Shown here: positions 43,661-53,308 of the stretch, piece by piece
How positions within the stretch are numbered: position 1 is the stretch's first letter
How the letters are laid out: the number at the start of each line of letters is the position of its first letter
NCBI RefSeq assembly: GCF_007754155.1
Contig: NZ_CP037423.1
Span: 6,754,938 to 6,818,937, forward strand
DNA length: 64,000 bases
Source: Stieleria neptunia
Lineage (GTDB): Bacteria > Planctomycetota > Planctomycetia > Pirellulales > Pirellulaceae
Direction of reading: 5' to 3'
Notes under the pieces: model-generated
Databases searched by the model: none
Seen by the model: only the letters and a program-made list of their open reading frames with translations
What the model was told of the DNA's origin: nothing
Program-made: the position numbers and the translations under genes

Positions 43661-44075
43661 CTTCAATTGCACTGTCATGCGCCAACGAGGGTCAGTGAAA
43701 ATCCTTCGCTCACGCTTTGGGTGATCATTTCAGGGGACACCGCAAATTCAACAACTGATCAGCCCTGGAGCCGGCCCGTATTTATCCAGACAGAATCAAG
43801 TTGCGGGATGTCACAAAGATCCGGGAAATTTCTTGATGTCCCAGTGAGTTTTCTTGGACGGTTGGACAGGTGCTGTGACTTTTCGGACGGCGGTTCCGCC
43901 TGTTAGGTATGGAAACCACGCAGAAAAACCCCGCGACCGAGACTCTTCGATCGGTCGAGGATTCGCACTCGGAAAACTTCGCCGCCCTGCTCAGTTGGTG
44001 CCGCAGCCATCTTGCCACTGGCTGTAAGCGTTGCTCTTTTTCGTAGGAGCCTCGCGATGCGGAACTGCGATACAG

Positions 44076-44744
44076 TCAAAAGCGGATATTGAAACTGCCA
44101 CGAGAAATGGGGCGACGGCCACGCGGAGCGGCAGGAGCTGGTCGATAGTAGTACGGCGTGACCCGCCGCGTTTCAACGATCACGGGCACCGGTGTTGCTG
44201 CAGCAGGAGTAACGACTTGCTGAACAACAACGGGCTTGGGATCGTTCGGTTGTCCGATCGTTGCTCGTTGCATCGCCGCAATCACCGGTTCACGCACGCC
44301 GTTGTCGTGCAGGGTAATGATGTCAGAAACTTGGGGGCGGTACTGAACTCCTCGCTGGCTGATTTGATTGATGATGATCGTGTCGCTCAATCCGCTGGCC
44401 GTCATCGAAATCACGTCCGCCATCGAAATGGCCGCTTGCCTTTGGATTGCCTGCTGCTGCAGTGCGTACTGCTGCCGCTCTTGTGCCTCGCGTTTTTCCT
44501 TATCGGCTGCGTTTCCCAGCAACCCACCAGTGATCGCACCAATCGCGCCTCCGATCGCTGCGCCTGCACCGGCCTCATCGTTGTGATCGCCGATCAGACC
44601 GCCGGTGACCGCTCCCGCCAATCCACCGAGAACCGCTCCGCGTTGCGTATTCTCTTGAGCGGTGGCCTGCGTCATACTGAATCCAAAAATCACAACGGTT
44701 GCCAACGTGACGCGAATGCGGATCCATCTGTCGTTCGTGTTCAT
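44076..44744 (-). CDS. Exported glycine-zipper protein
   Basis: The start at 44,744 is supported by AAGGAA seven bases upstream and gives 222 residues; the frame is open 31 codons further. A signal peptide (IRIRVTLATVVIFGFSMTQATA) precedes a glycine zipper (RGAVLGGLAGAVTGGLIGD...AAIGGAIGAITGGLLGNAA, about 32-78), which packs helices in membranes. A Gln-rich coiled coil (EKREAQERQQYALQQQAIQRQ) and an Ala/Pro-rich tail with PYYYRPAPAA follow. Similar planctomycete proteins are probably outer-membrane or periplasmic; the function is unknown. Confidence 0.75.
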   Translation of the reverse strand: MNTNDRWIRIRVTLATVVIFGFSMTQATAQENTQRGAVLGGLAGAVTGGLIGDHNDEAGAGAAIGGAIGAITGGLLGNAADKEKREAQERQQYALQQQAIQRQAAISMADVISMTASGLSDTIIINQISQRGVQYRPQVSDIITLHDNGVREPVIAAMQRATIGQPNDPKPVVVQQVVTPAAATPVPVIVETRRVTPYYYRPAPAAPRGRRPISRGSFNIRF

Positions 44745-45213
44745 AACCATTCCTTGGTGTAGAGTTCTGAAAGCCCATTCGATGGAATGAGGAACTATGA
44801 ATCTTTTCGTCCAATTCCATTCGAAAGGCAACGCCATTCACGTGAGAAGTTGGTGTTTCGGAGAATCGAGCAAGTGAGAGAAACAGTGACAATTACCAGT
44901 AAGACTCCAGGCTAATCGTGAGCCCCTGCCCAGGCTGATGGCTGTCGATCATTGCCAATTGCGACGACGGCCTTGGCCTCGCTGCTGGATCGCGCGTTGG
45001 GCTGAGGCGCGCTGGTCCTTCCCCAAGCCAGCGCGGTGTGAATCACTTCGGTCATCGCTAGCGTTGTGGATTGCTTTACGATCGGATCGAGCAGTCGGCG
45101 GGACGCATCGTGGTCGTCGGAAGAAACGCCTACAAAACCCGCAGCATTGAAGCGAAGATCAACGTCGGACTCCTAAGCGATGATCTCTCTCGCCACGTTG
45201 CCGTGGACGTCGG
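44745..45213. other. Intergenic stretch without a gene
   Basis: Only short overlapping frames occur here, none with a recognisable product or start site. Confidence 0.45.
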
Positions 45214-45527
45214 TCAAGCGGCATCGTCAACGGCAGGCAGCTTCCGCTTCGGCGGCATGACGAAGTCTTGGTGTGTGATCGCATTGTACAGCCAGCTCTC
45301 TTCCAGGTTTCCCGGCACAACGGCCGGCCCGGTGCTTCCGCCGATGTGTGTTAGCTCGCGTGTGTCCTGCCTGCCTTGTTGGAATGGCAACCGTAACACT
45401 CTCGCACCAACACCGGACGAATTTCCGACTCGAAGAACTGCAATTTTTCGGGCGACAGGTCTTCCGCGATGGCCTGCGTCGAGAGGCCAGTCATCAGCAG
45501 GGCGACTGCAATTCGAATGAACGTCAT
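45214..45527 (-). pseudogene. Planctomycete cytochrome-c-like (PSCyt1-type) gene, frameshifted and truncated
   Basis: From ATG 45,527 the frame encodes a signal peptide ([21 protein letters not shown]) and [22 protein letters not shown] with the haem motif CYGCH, then stops at about 45,351. The next part continues in another frame as GGSTGPAVVPGNLEESWLYNAI and MPPKRKL, the hallmark sequence of the planctomycete cytochrome domain found before DUF1549/DUF1553. About ten residues between the halves and everything after KLPAVDDAA are missing. Its ATG overlaps the TGA of the sigma-factor gene (ATGA), so both once formed an operon. Confidence 0.7.
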
Positions 45528-46045
45528 GATACGATTCCGTTTGACTTTGATTCGTAGTGAAGTTGCGTTATCGCGAATCTTGCCAACGCGTCGTTTGAGG
45601 ATTGTGTGCCCTTTGGCTTTGCGAATGCACGGCTGAACTGTGTAGCACTGGCAAAGTCAGTGCCTGCCGAGGCAGTCCCTTCAACAGCTTTCAACTCGCC
45701 GACACAATGCCGCAGGGCCGCCGCCTCGTCACTCATTCGCGGGGCAATCTCGGCCCAGGCTTGTGTGTACATTTCAATGAATTCTGAGTCACAGATCATC
45801 CGATTCCGGGCGGCATTGCGACGATGCCCCAGAATCTCAAACTTGGCCACACCCAAGGCCCAGGGAAGAAACGGGCGCGAATCGTTGTACTCTGAAAACT
45901 TCTGCAGCAACGCGAGTGACGTGCTTTGCATGATGTCGCCAACGGCCCACTGGTCCCGAATCAGCGAGGCGACGTACTGACTGACCGTTGGCTGAGCATC
46001 AGTCCAAAGTTGTGTAAATCGAATCTGCTGATGTTCTTCAAGCAT
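45524..46045 (-). CDS. ECF sigma factor with a degenerate region 4 (possibly a pseudogene)
   Basis: This 173-residue product has a good region 2 ([60 protein letters not shown]) of the Rhodopirellula/Verrucomicrobium sigma group. After ALRHCVGEL the expected region 4 helix-turn-helix is not readable; only a faint [15 protein letters not shown] recalls the end of such proteins. A deletion or compensating frameshifts have probably destroyed promoter recognition. In this group the sigma gene normally precedes FecR-like or cytochrome genes, and here a broken cytochrome gene follows by ATGA overlap. Confidence 0.6.
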   Translation of the reverse strand: MLEEHQQIRFTQLWTDAQPTVSQYVASLIRDQWAVGDIMQSTSLALLQKFSEYNDSRPFLPWALGVAKFEILGHRRNAARNRMICDSEFIEMYTQAWAEIAPRMSDEAAALRHCVGELKAVEGTASAGTDFASATQFSRAFAKPKGTQSSNDALARFAITQLHYESKSNGIVS

Positions 46046-46213
46046 TGCCGTGTTGACACCTGCATTTGAGGGTTGATGCCTGTACTCTCCACGAATTCTC
46101 TCAAGTGTGACAAAAGATTCTTGAAGTCCTGGTCATGCCCGCAAAACCGATGAAAAACTCCTCCCACCATTTACATCACGGCAGTTACCTGCAGCACACA
46201 GGCAAGTGTCCGA

Positions 46214-46447
46214 TTGAGAAACTCAACGATGAGACAGAATGTGATGTCCATCGAAACACGCAGCATTCGATTTTCTCGTCTGGCGATGGTGGTGCGTCTC
46301 CCCTTCGCACTGTTTCTGTTGGGCACTGGCATGATGACCATGGGCCTTGCCGTGAACGGATCCCCGGTCAGTGATCGGCCGGATGACGTCGGCCGATTCA
46401 TGATGGCGATTGAGGCGACAGAGGTCGTGCAGTTTTCAAGTCGTTGA
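46214..46447 (+). pseudogene. DoxX-like membrane protein fragment
   Basis: About 65 codons read LAMVVRLPFALFLLGTGMMTMGLAV and DVGRFMMAIEAT, resembling the first helix and FMxALxATGY motif of DoxX proteins. After EAT the sequence enters the MITE-like element at 46,421, which supplies the last codons and the stop. The remaining three helices of a DoxX protein are not found beyond the element. The identification is tentative. Confidence 0.4.
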
Positions 46448-46631
46448 TTTTTTAAAGGGTTTTCAACACTCTCCCTCTGGCAGAGTCGAGCGTAGCGAGG
46501 AGAGGGTTCTCTTTGCTGCTTGGGACGCGACTCTGGCAGGTGAAATAAAACTCTCGATTCACCTTTCGACCTCCCCTCGCTTCGCTCGACCCTCCTGCCA
46601 GGAGGGTTGCTTTAAAAAACTGCACGACCTC
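46421..46631. mobile_element. MITE-like palindromic element, 211 bp
   Basis: Terminal inverted repeats GAGGTCGTGCAGTTTT (46,421-46,436) and its complement (46,616-46,631) enclose a shorter inverted pair built of CTCTCC...GTCGAGCGTAGCGAGGAG and CCTCGCTTCGCTCGACC. It encodes nothing and cuts the DoxX-like fragment. No target duplication is visible. The interval 46,632-46,852 holds no gene. Confidence 0.7.
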
Positions 46632-46852
46632 CAAAGAAGACGGCTTGATCGAGGGCTCCTCTTCGGACGGTCGTCCGAAAGCTCCCCCGAGTAGGACTCA
46701 AACCAGTGAAGCGGCGTGCAATGCGATGAAAGAAAATGAATCGTTGAACTCTGCAAGTGCCTTGCTCGCAGTCGCGTGCTGCACACTGCCCCGAAATGGC
46801 ACGAACCGATGGAACTCGGTGAAGCCGGCGAACGACCACGAAAATCCCACGA

Positions 46853-46888
46853 AAAAAGCCGCCGATCGCATTGGATCGGCGGCTTTTC
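46853..46888 (-). terminator. Rho-independent terminator of the tRNA-Ala gene
   Basis: GCCGCCGATC and GATCGGCGGC (46,858-46,867 and 46,874-46,883) form a 10-bp stem with loop GCATTG, followed on the minus strand by six T residues. Confidence 0.88.
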
Positions 46889-46897
46889 GTTCGTAAG

Positions 46898-46970
46898 TGG
46901 AGGTAGACGGACTTGAACCGACGACCTACGCGCTGCCAGCGCGTCGCTCTCCCAACTGAGCTATACCCCC
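46898..46970 (-). tRNA. tRNA-Ala (anticodon GGC)
   Basis: The 73-base minus-strand cloverleaf has acceptor arms GGGGGTA and TACCTCC with the alanine-identity pair G3-U70, D-arm GCTC-AGTTGGGA-GAGC, anticodon arm ACGCG-CTGGCAG-CGCGT and T-arm GTCGG-TTCAAGT-CCGTC (one loop base varying from the usual TTCGAAT). The CCA end is not encoded. Confidence 0.96.
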
Positions 46971-47226
46971 GTTTGGGCCCCCATTTGGAATCCGATCAAA
47001 GCCATGGGGGAGGCATGTTGGGCCCGTCGCAACGGGCTGACCAACTAATCAGGAGCGGTATTATCAATCCGACGGCCGATTCGTCAACCCGCGTTTTGGA
47101 GGCAAAATCGAGGTCGCATCGAGGTAGCTCGGCGCGGCGGCGGGGCGCGCCTACAATCCGCTCCTGAATCATCGAAATCCCTGAAAAAGCGTCTGCTTCG
47201 AAAGAACACGCGTCCCGAGATCCTGA

Positions 47227-47703
47227 ATGTCCACCCGCCGTCGCGCCCGCGAGATCGTTTTACAGTTACTTTACGAAGCCGACGTCAACGGCACACGCGA
47301 TGCCGTGTCGGCGCGCCGGTTTATCAAGTCTCGGCTGCAGGGCCGTTCGGCCTTGTCGGCGTTTGCCGAGAATCTGCTGACCGGAACGCTGGAACATCGC
47401 GAGCAAGTGGACCGGCATCTCGCCCGACTGGCCAAAGGCTGGGCGCTGGGGCGGATGGCGATCACCGATCGCAACGTGATGCGCATGGCGGGCTACGAGA
47501 TCCTGTTTTCCGAAACGCCCGGCCGCGTGGCGGTCAATGAAGCGGTGGTGTTGATCAAACGCTACGGCGACAAAAACAGCCCGCGGTTTGTGAACGGGAT
47601 TTTGGATCGATTGCTCAAGGAATTCGAGGCCAACGCATTGGGTGGGGCCAGCGAACAAGACGCCTCCCAAAACGAAGACGCCTCCCAAGACAACGACGGT
47701 TAG
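47227..47703 (+). CDS. nusB: Transcription antitermination factor NusB
   Basis: This 158-residue all-helical protein matches NusB along its whole length: [19 protein letters not shown] at the start, [48 protein letters not shown] in the middle, and the conserved [29 protein letters not shown] near residue 115. NusB with NusE binds boxA of ribosomal RNA leaders and keeps RNA polymerase from stopping early. The acidic, Gln/Asp-rich tail ([16 protein letters not shown]) is outside the domain. A TauE-like gene follows 11 bases later. Confidence 0.96.
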   Translation: MSTRRRAREIVLQLLYEADVNGTRDAVSARRFIKSRLQGRSALSAFAENLLTGTLEHREQVDRHLARLAKGWALGRMAITDRNVMRMAGYEILFSETPGRVAVNEAVVLIKRYGDKNSPRFVNGILDRLLKEFEANALGGASEQDASQNEDASQDNDG

Positions 47704-47714
47704 GCGATCGACCG

Positions 47715-48491
47715 ATGCCCGAAGTCGTTTCCTGGTTAGGGCCTTGGCTGGTCGTCACGCTCGTGCTCTCGGTCGGTATCTTTGTCCAGGCGGCGGCCGG
47801 ATTCGCCGCCGGCATGCTGATCATTCCCACCCTGTTATGGCTGGGGTACTTGATCCCCGAGGCCAGTATGGCGCTGTTGGTGGCGACGATTCCGCAGAAC
47901 ATCGCGGGCGTTTACGCGCTGCGGGAATCGATCCGGCCGAAGACCATTCTCTGGCCCGGGATTGGACGCGTCGCCTTTTTTCCACTGGGAATCATCGCGC
48001 TGATCGCGATCGAAGAAGCGTTTCCGTTGGTGCGGATCCGACAATTCGTCGGCGCTGTCGTGCTGGCGGCGACGATCGCGACGGTCCTGTATCACCCGGT
48101 CCCCAAGGCCAAACTGTCGCCGATCTGGGCCTGGATCGCGTTTCCCATCTCAGGTTTCTTGCAAGGGCTGGTCGGGATGGGGGGGCCCGCGATGGTGTTT
48201 TGGGTCTCTGCCCATGACTGGAACACCCGTCAGATTCGCGGATTCTTGTTTGCGATGTACCTGACCAGTCTGGCGCCGGCGATCGTCATGCTGTTCGCTT
48301 TCTTTGGCGATCGACTGGTCACCCCGGCGCTCAATGCCGGTGCGTCGATTCCCATCCTGTTGTTGGTCACCTCGCTGGGACTTAAATTCGGCAACTGGCT
48401 CGGACGCAACCGTCTGCGAGGCGTTACCTTGGGGCTGCTGTTCTTGATGGGGATTCTCGGCCTGGCCTCACCTTGGATCCGCCCAGGCTAG
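47715..48491 (+). CDS. TauE/SafE-family (sulfite exporter-like) membrane protein
   Basis: This 258-residue protein has about eight membrane helices. The family's repeated motif is visible as VQAAAGFAAGMLIIPTLLWLG (about 18-38) and, in the second half, FLQGLVGMGGPAMVFWVSAHDW. The end reads LKFGNWLGRNRLRG and LLFLMGILGLAS. Members export sulfite, sulfonates or other organic anions; the substrate cannot be told, although a sulfate-assimilation gene (53,309) occurs 5 kb downstream. It is close enough to nusB to share its transcript. Confidence 0.88.
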   Translation: MPEVVSWLGPWLVVTLVLSVGIFVQAAAGFAAGMLIIPTLLWLGYLIPEASMALLVATIPQNIAGVYALRESIRPKTILWPGIGRVAFFPLGIIALIAIEEAFPLVRIRQFVGAVVLAATIATVLYHPVPKAKLSPIWAWIAFPISGFLQGLVGMGGPAMVFWVSAHDWNTRQIRGFLFAMYLTSLAPAIVMLFAFFGDRLVTPALNAGASIPILLLVTSLGLKFGNWLGRNRLRGVTLGLLFLMGILGLASPWIRPG

Positions 48492-48515
48492 TGCGATGAC
48501 AAAAAGGCATTGGAT

Positions 48516-49391
48516 ATGATCGCGGAAATGGGATCTCTGCTGACCGGTGACGCGATCGTTGCGTTGCTGACGTTGACGTTGATGGAGATCGTGCTGGGGA
48601 TCGACAACATCGTCTTCATCGCGATCATCACCGGACGCTTGCCGCCGGAAAAACGCTCGTTCGCCAGACGTTTCGGACTGGTGTTGGCCATGGGCATGCG
48701 GATCCTGTTGCTGCTGGGAATCGGCTACCTGATGCAACTCGTCGGGCCGCTGTTTCATCTGTCCGACTATGTCCCGCTGGAATCCGTTGCCGAGTACCTT
48801 CGCGAAAACGAAGAAGCGGACGAAATCAGCGGAAAAGACATCATCTTGCTGCTCGGTGGTCTGTTCCTGTTGTGGACTGCGGTGCGCGAAATCCATCACA
48901 AGATCGAGGGTCAGGAAGAGGAGGCCGAGATCGGAAATCTGCCCGGTGACAGCGGCGGATCATCCGATGGGATCGACCCCGTCACGCCGGAAACGCGTGC
49001 GAGCGTCACCGTCGGCGGCGTGTTGTTCCGAATCGCCTTCATGGACGTCATCTTTTCGCTCGACTCGGTGATCACCGCTGTGGGAATGGCCAAAGAAGTC
49101 TCCGTCATGGTCACCGCCGTGGTGATCAGCGTTTTGGTGATGATCGCGTTTGCCAACCAGATCAGCGAGTTTGTCCAGGAACATCCCACCGTCAAAATGT
49201 TGGCCTTGTCCTTCTTGATCTTGATCAGCGTCGTGCTGATCAGCGAAGCCTCCGGGACGCCGATCAGCAAAGGCTACGTCTACTTTGCGATGGCGTTTTC
49301 CCTGATGGTCGAATTCCTGAATCTGAGAATGAAGATGAAACGCGTTCGCCCCAGCCGCGGCGAAGGTGAAACCGGAAGCGTGAGAGGTTAA
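48516..49391 (+). CDS. TerC-family membrane protein
   Basis: ATG 48,516 is chosen because AAAAAGG lies eight bases upstream; an in-frame TTG two codons earlier is possible. The 291 residues have seven or eight helices with the TerC signature: LTLMEIVLGIDNIVFIAIITGRLP near the start and FRIAFMDVIFSLDSVITAVGMAKE in the middle, each carrying the acidic residues thought to bind metal. A soluble acidic loop (about 110-165, with GQEEEAEIGNLPGDSGG) separates the halves. Members have been linked to tellurite resistance and to manganese export; the latter fits the metal-site residues, but this is from the family and not from this gene. Confidence 0.9.
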   Translation: MIAEMGSLLTGDAIVALLTLTLMEIVLGIDNIVFIAIITGRLPPEKRSFARRFGLVLAMGMRILLLLGIGYLMQLVGPLFHLSDYVPLESVAEYLRENEEADEISGKDIILLLGGLFLLWTAVREIHHKIEGQEEEAEIGNLPGDSGGSSDGIDPVTPETRASVTVGGVLFRIAFMDVIFSLDSVITAVGMAKEVSVMVTAVVISVLVMIAFANQISEFVQEHPTVKMLALSFLILISVVLISEASGTPISKGYVYFAMAFSLMVEFLNLRMKMKRVRPSRGEGETGSVRG

Positions 49392-49478
49392 GATGGTTCC
49401 AGATCTCAGATTTCAGATCTCAGATTTTTCTGCCCTCCGTTTTTCTGCCTCTCCCTCCCTCTATCCCCCACACCAGTG

Positions 49479-50831
49479 ATGAAACGATTCGCGTTGGCCC
49501 TGCTCTCGGTCTGTTTACTCCTTTTCCCGTCGCTCGCCCAGACGACACCGATCCAAGTCGGCGCCGCCAATCTCCAATCCGGTGATGCGGTGGTTTTCCT
49601 CGGCGACAGCATCACGCATCAGCGACTTTACACACAGTACATCGAAGACTTCTTCATCACCCGGTTTCCGAGTGTGCCGCTGAAGTTCCACAACGCGGGA
49701 ATCGGCGGGGACAAAGCCTGGGACGCACTGCAGCGTCTCGACCGCGACGTGCTGTCGAAGAATCCGAAGCTGGTCACGATTCTGTTGGGGATGAACGACG
49801 GACGTTATCAAGCGTTCGATCATGCAATCTTTGAGACCTATGAAACCGACATGACCGAATTGTTGGACCGTCTGGAATCCGCCGGCACGACCGTTTCGCC
49901 GATCACGCCGACGATGTTCGACGCCGTCGCCGCCCGCGCCAATTTGAAAAAACGCCCCCGCGAAGAGTCCGCGCTGCGTCAGTACAACGCCGTCCTCGCC
50001 TACTTTGGGACTTGGTTGCGTGACGAGGCAGACCGTCGTGGCATGCGGTCGATCGATATGTTCGGCCCCCTGAATCACCTGACTCGAGTGGCGCGTCAGG
50101 ATGATCCGCAGTTCACCTTCATCAAAGATGCGGTTCATCCCGGCACCGACGGCCAACTGATCATGGCACACGCCTGGCTTGAAAACCTGGGCATGCAAGG
50201 CCCGGTTTCGAACATCACGCTCGTGCCCACAAAGAAGGGTTATCGCGCACGGGCCACCGGTGGCGAGGTGAGCGAGCTGGTCGGTGCGGACGGATCGATC
50301 GAATTCACCTTCCTCGCCGAATCACTGCCGTGGGTCACCCCCGCAGACACCCAGGTCGCCGCCAAGATGCTGAAGCTGGACCATAAATTCAGCCGCGAAG
50401 GGTTCCAGGTCCACGGCCTGGCGCCCGGCAAATACGCCCTTTCGATTGATGGCACACCGGTCGGCGAATTCACCCACACCCAGCTGGCCGCCCATGTCGA
50501 ACTGCAACGGTTCCCCTCCACCCCCCAATCCGTCCAGGCGGCCAAGGTCGTGGCGATGAACAAAGCCAGAAACGAATCGACGATCAAAGACCTTCGCGGT
50601 CACTGGTACACCGCTCGCAACCTGGCACGCGATCAACGCAGCCTGGCCCAAGCCGGTGATGAAGCGTCCAAGGCGGCGTTGGAGAAAAAGGTCGCCGCGG
50701 GAGAGCAAAAGATGGAAGGCTTTGAAGAAAAACTCGCAGCCCTCGAACAGAAAGCCGACGAAGAATTGGCGGCGATCTACGAAGCCGCCCAACCGGCCCC
50801 GCACCGATACGTGCTGCAACCGGTCGAGTGA
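49479..50831 (+). CDS. Exported SGNH/GDSL hydrolase
   Basis: The 450-residue protein starts at ATG 49,479 (a GTG one codon earlier overlaps) and has a signal peptide (RFALALLSVCLLLFPSLA). The SGNH domain shows all blocks: VVFLGDSITHQ with the serine (about 41-51), HNAGIGGDKAW, TILLGMNDGRY with the asparagine, and IKDAVHPGTDGQ with the Asp-His pair. A second domain of beta-strands (about 245-345) and a long charged coiled coil rich in Lys/Glu/Ala (about 365-440) follow. Such enzymes remove acyl or acetyl groups from sugars; planctomycetes have many. Its coiled-coil tail is uncommon. Confidence 0.87.
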   Translation: MKRFALALLSVCLLLFPSLAQTTPIQVGAANLQSGDAVVFLGDSITHQRLYTQYIEDFFITRFPSVPLKFHNAGIGGDKAWDALQRLDRDVLSKNPKLVTILLGMNDGRYQAFDHAIFETYETDMTELLDRLESAGTTVSPITPTMFDAVAARANLKKRPREESALRQYNAVLAYFGTWLRDEADRRGMRSIDMFGPLNHLTRVARQDDPQFTFIKDAVHPGTDGQLIMAHAWLENLGMQGPVSNITLVPTKKGYRARATGGEVSELVGADGSIEFTFLAESLPWVTPADTQVAAKMLKLDHKFSREGFQVHGLAPGKYALSIDGTPVGEFTHTQLAAHVELQRFPSTPQSVQAAKVVAMNKARNESTIKDLRGHWYTARNLARDQRSLAQAGDEASKAALEKKVAAGEQKMEGFEEKLAALEQKADEELAAIYEAAQPAPHRYVLQPVE

Positions 50832-50885
50832 TGCGCGACGCGAAAGCGTACGGCATGCCAGTGCCAGTGTGCAGGCTTGAGAGAC

Positions 50886-51400
50886 CGTCCAGCTTAAGGC
50901 GATCGCTTTTCTGATGTACGATGGCCCTTCCGGGCCGTCGCCCGTGGGGCTCCCGACGACGACCTCAACTCGTTCCAAGGCTCCGGCTTGGAACGCAAGG
51001 CCGGTGTGGCTCCGCCACACGCCGTCGGCGAGCCAGGAGGCGGGAGCCTCCATGGCAGTGTGTTCCCAGGCGGAGCCCGGGAACAAGGGCAATGGACGTC
51101 GTACACCCCTCCGCCTTCCGAGTACGATGGCCCTTCCGGGCCGTCGCCCGCTGGACTCCCGACGACGACCTCAACTCGTTCCAAGGCTCCGCCTTGGAAC
51201 GCAAGGCCGGTGTGGCTCCGCCACACGCCGTCGGCGAGCCAGGAGGCGGGAGCCTCCATGGCAGTGTGTTCCCAGGCGGAGCCCGGGAACAAGGGCAATG
51301 GACGTCGTACACCCCTCCGCGTTCCGAGTACGATGGCCCTTCCGGGCCGTCGTCCGCTGGACTCCCGACGACGACCTAGAAAGGACGTCGTACAACGGTC
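50886..51400. repeat. 206-bp tandem repeats starting with CGTCCAGCTT
   Basis: From CGTCCAGCTT (50,886-50,895) the sequence has three starts of ATGGCCCTTCCGGGCCGTCG at 50,921, 51,127 and 51,333, a period of 206 bases; the third unit is cut short. Each unit also holds a hairpin of the 'CGTTCCAAGGCTCCG...CTTGGAACG' type. Long frames here on both strands come from the repeat and are not genes. Confidence 0.85.
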
Positions 51401-51445
51401 CGTCGCAGTGACCGGGAATCACCTCAAAACTAAACACCAACGTTG

Positions 51446-52699
51446 CTACGGATCGCGACGGAGATCGTCGGGGGCTTGCGTCAGCTGCGCCGCAAAGTGG
51501 TTTCGCCATGCCGCTTGGTCGTATCGGTAATCGACGCCCGGTGCGATTTGCCGTAGCAATTCCAACGCGGCGGGGTTTTGAACCGTTTTGGTTCGCACCT
51601 CTTGCTTGCTGCCGGTGGAAAGCCCCGAACCGCCCAGGCTGTTGCTGCCGACAGACATGCCGGGCCCTTTGGGTGTCAAAGATTTGTGCGTTGTGATCAA
51701 GGCATCGACGTATTCTTGCCAAAGTTCTGGGTCGGGAAAGTAGTTCAATGCGCGAAGGGCCGCGGTCACTTCCACCGGCTTGCGATTGTCGCCCTTCAAG
51801 ATCGGCAGATACGACGCGACCGCGGACGACCCGCCGTACTCCTGAAGCTGCAAGAGGGCGGCGGTGCGGATGCCCGGATCGGGCTCAAAGATTCCCGTTC
51901 GAACCAACGCCTGGACTGCGACCGACGTCTTCAACGCCCCCAGTCGTTTGACGTAGATCATCCGCAACGATTTCGGATCGGGTTTGTTCCCTCGCGACTT
52001 TTCAAGGGCTTCGGCCAGCGCGGTCGATGCCAGCGGATCATCGATGGCTTGGATCGATTCGAGCGCTTCGGCAGACCGTTTTCCCGGTCGCAACACCAGC
52101 CCCCTCAGCTTGGTCAATTCTTTGATCCAGAGCTTCGATGCTTCGTCGAACTCGTCGCGTCTTTGTTCACGAAGATAAACCTCCGGGACCTCCCATCCCC
52201 CTGCTGTCCGCATCAATCCGCGGCGTCGTTGCTGATCGGCAAAGAGCACCCATTCGTTGCCGTCGCGAACATAGTCGAGCGCGGCTCTGGCTTGGGAATG
52301 ATTGGGATCGATTTCGATGGCTCGCTGAAAATGAAAGTCACGCTGTGCCAACAGACCATTCCCCTTACACGCCCGCGCCAATTGACAGTGCGCCTCGGCG
52401 TCCTCGCCCACTTGGGCCAACTGCCGACGGTACCAGACCAGTTTTTCCTCGCCGTCGCCGACCGTCTTGACGACCCGGCTCAGGGGAATCGCGAGTCGCA
52501 TCTCCGGATCCACTTCCACAATCACATGCGGTTTCGATCCGGTGTCCGTCTTCCGCACAATCTTTCCATCGACCTGCACCCCGCCACGCAATTCCAAAGT
52601 GTCGCCATGGGCCCGCGGTGCGTCGACGCAAAACGCCCCAAGTGCCAGCAGCAACACGAACCTCAACGGCAGACGCGAATGGCGAATCAAATGTGTCAT
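51446..52699 (-). CDS. Exported TPR/HEAT-like protein of unknown function
   Basis: This 417-residue protein has a signal peptide (LPLRFVLLLALGAFCVDAPRAHG) and a small beta-rich domain (LELRGGVQVDGKIVRKTD, about 33-80). A TPR-like pair follows (EDAEAHCQLARACKGNGLLAQRDFHFQRAIEIDPNHSQARAAL) and then HEAT-like helices (VQALVRTGIFEPDPGIRTAALLQLQEYGG, about 265-300). The last 100 residues include a Gly/Ser-rich loop. Related planctomycete proteins are common and uncharacterised. It stands alone between two repeat arrays. Confidence 0.7.
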   Translation of the reverse strand: MTHLIRHSRLPLRFVLLLALGAFCVDAPRAHGDTLELRGGVQVDGKIVRKTDTGSKPHVIVEVDPEMRLAIPLSRVVKTVGDGEEKLVWYRRQLAQVGEDAEAHCQLARACKGNGLLAQRDFHFQRAIEIDPNHSQARAALDYVRDGNEWVLFADQQRRRGLMRTAGGWEVPEVYLREQRRDEFDEASKLWIKELTKLRGLVLRPGKRSAEALESIQAIDDPLASTALAEALEKSRGNKPDPKSLRMIYVKRLGALKTSVAVQALVRTGIFEPDPGIRTAALLQLQEYGGSSAVASYLPILKGDNRKPVEVTAALRALNYFPDPELWQEYVDALITTHKSLTPKGPGMSVGSNSLGGSGLSTGSKQEVRTKTVQNPAALELLRQIAPGVDYRYDQAAWRNHFAAQLTQAPDDLRRDP

Positions 52700-52781
52700 G
52701 GCAGGTCTGTTTGACGAGAAGAAAGAGAAACGGCCACGGTGACCGGGATGCTGCCTTCGTTGGTGTGCCGCCTTGAGTCGC

Positions 52782-53040
52782 CGTCCAGCTTAAGGCGATC
52801 GCTTTTCTGATGTACGATGGCCCTTCCGGGCCGTCGCCCGTGGGGCTCTGCGCGACGACCTGGAAAGGACGTCGTACACCCCTCCGCCTTCCGAGTACGA
52901 TGGCCCTTCCGGGCCGTCGCCCGTGGGGCTCTGCGCGACGACCTGGAAAGGACGTCGTACACCCCTCCGCCGACCACCTCTCACCCATTCGGTCAGATCA
53001 TTCAGATTTGTCACGTTTCGCGCTAGCCCCAAGCTGGACG
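52782..53040. mobile_element. MITE-like element carrying 83-bp repeat units
   Basis: Inverted ends CGTCCAGCTT (52,782-52,791) and AAGCTGGACG (53,031-53,040) enclose two units of the 83-bp repeat (ATGGCCCTTCCGGGCC at 52,817 and 52,900). No open frame of its own. The rest up to 53,308 contains no gene. Confidence 0.6.
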
Positions 53041-53308
53041 GTCGCTAAAGCCTGGACACCGCGGCGTTGCCGCGGCACCAGTACCCTCGGATTGTAACAT
53101 CCCGCGGGCTCACGCCCGCAGCGTTTTTATCGGCTTTTCGCCCGTCCGCCCGCGAATCAGCGTCGCCGGGAGCCGAAATCCGCTCAACCCGATCCCCAAA
53201 CCAGCCGATACCATACTTGACTAATCGGATCAACTTTCTATTGTTATCCGGCTGTGTGGCCGCAGGAGCGGCCGGTCTCGAGTTTTCTGCCTTCCTGAAA
53301 GTCTGACG

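Noticed and set aside
51578..52714. Plus-strand open frame of 378 codons
   Set aside because: It is antisense to the TPR/HEAT-like gene, which has a signal peptide and ordered repeats.
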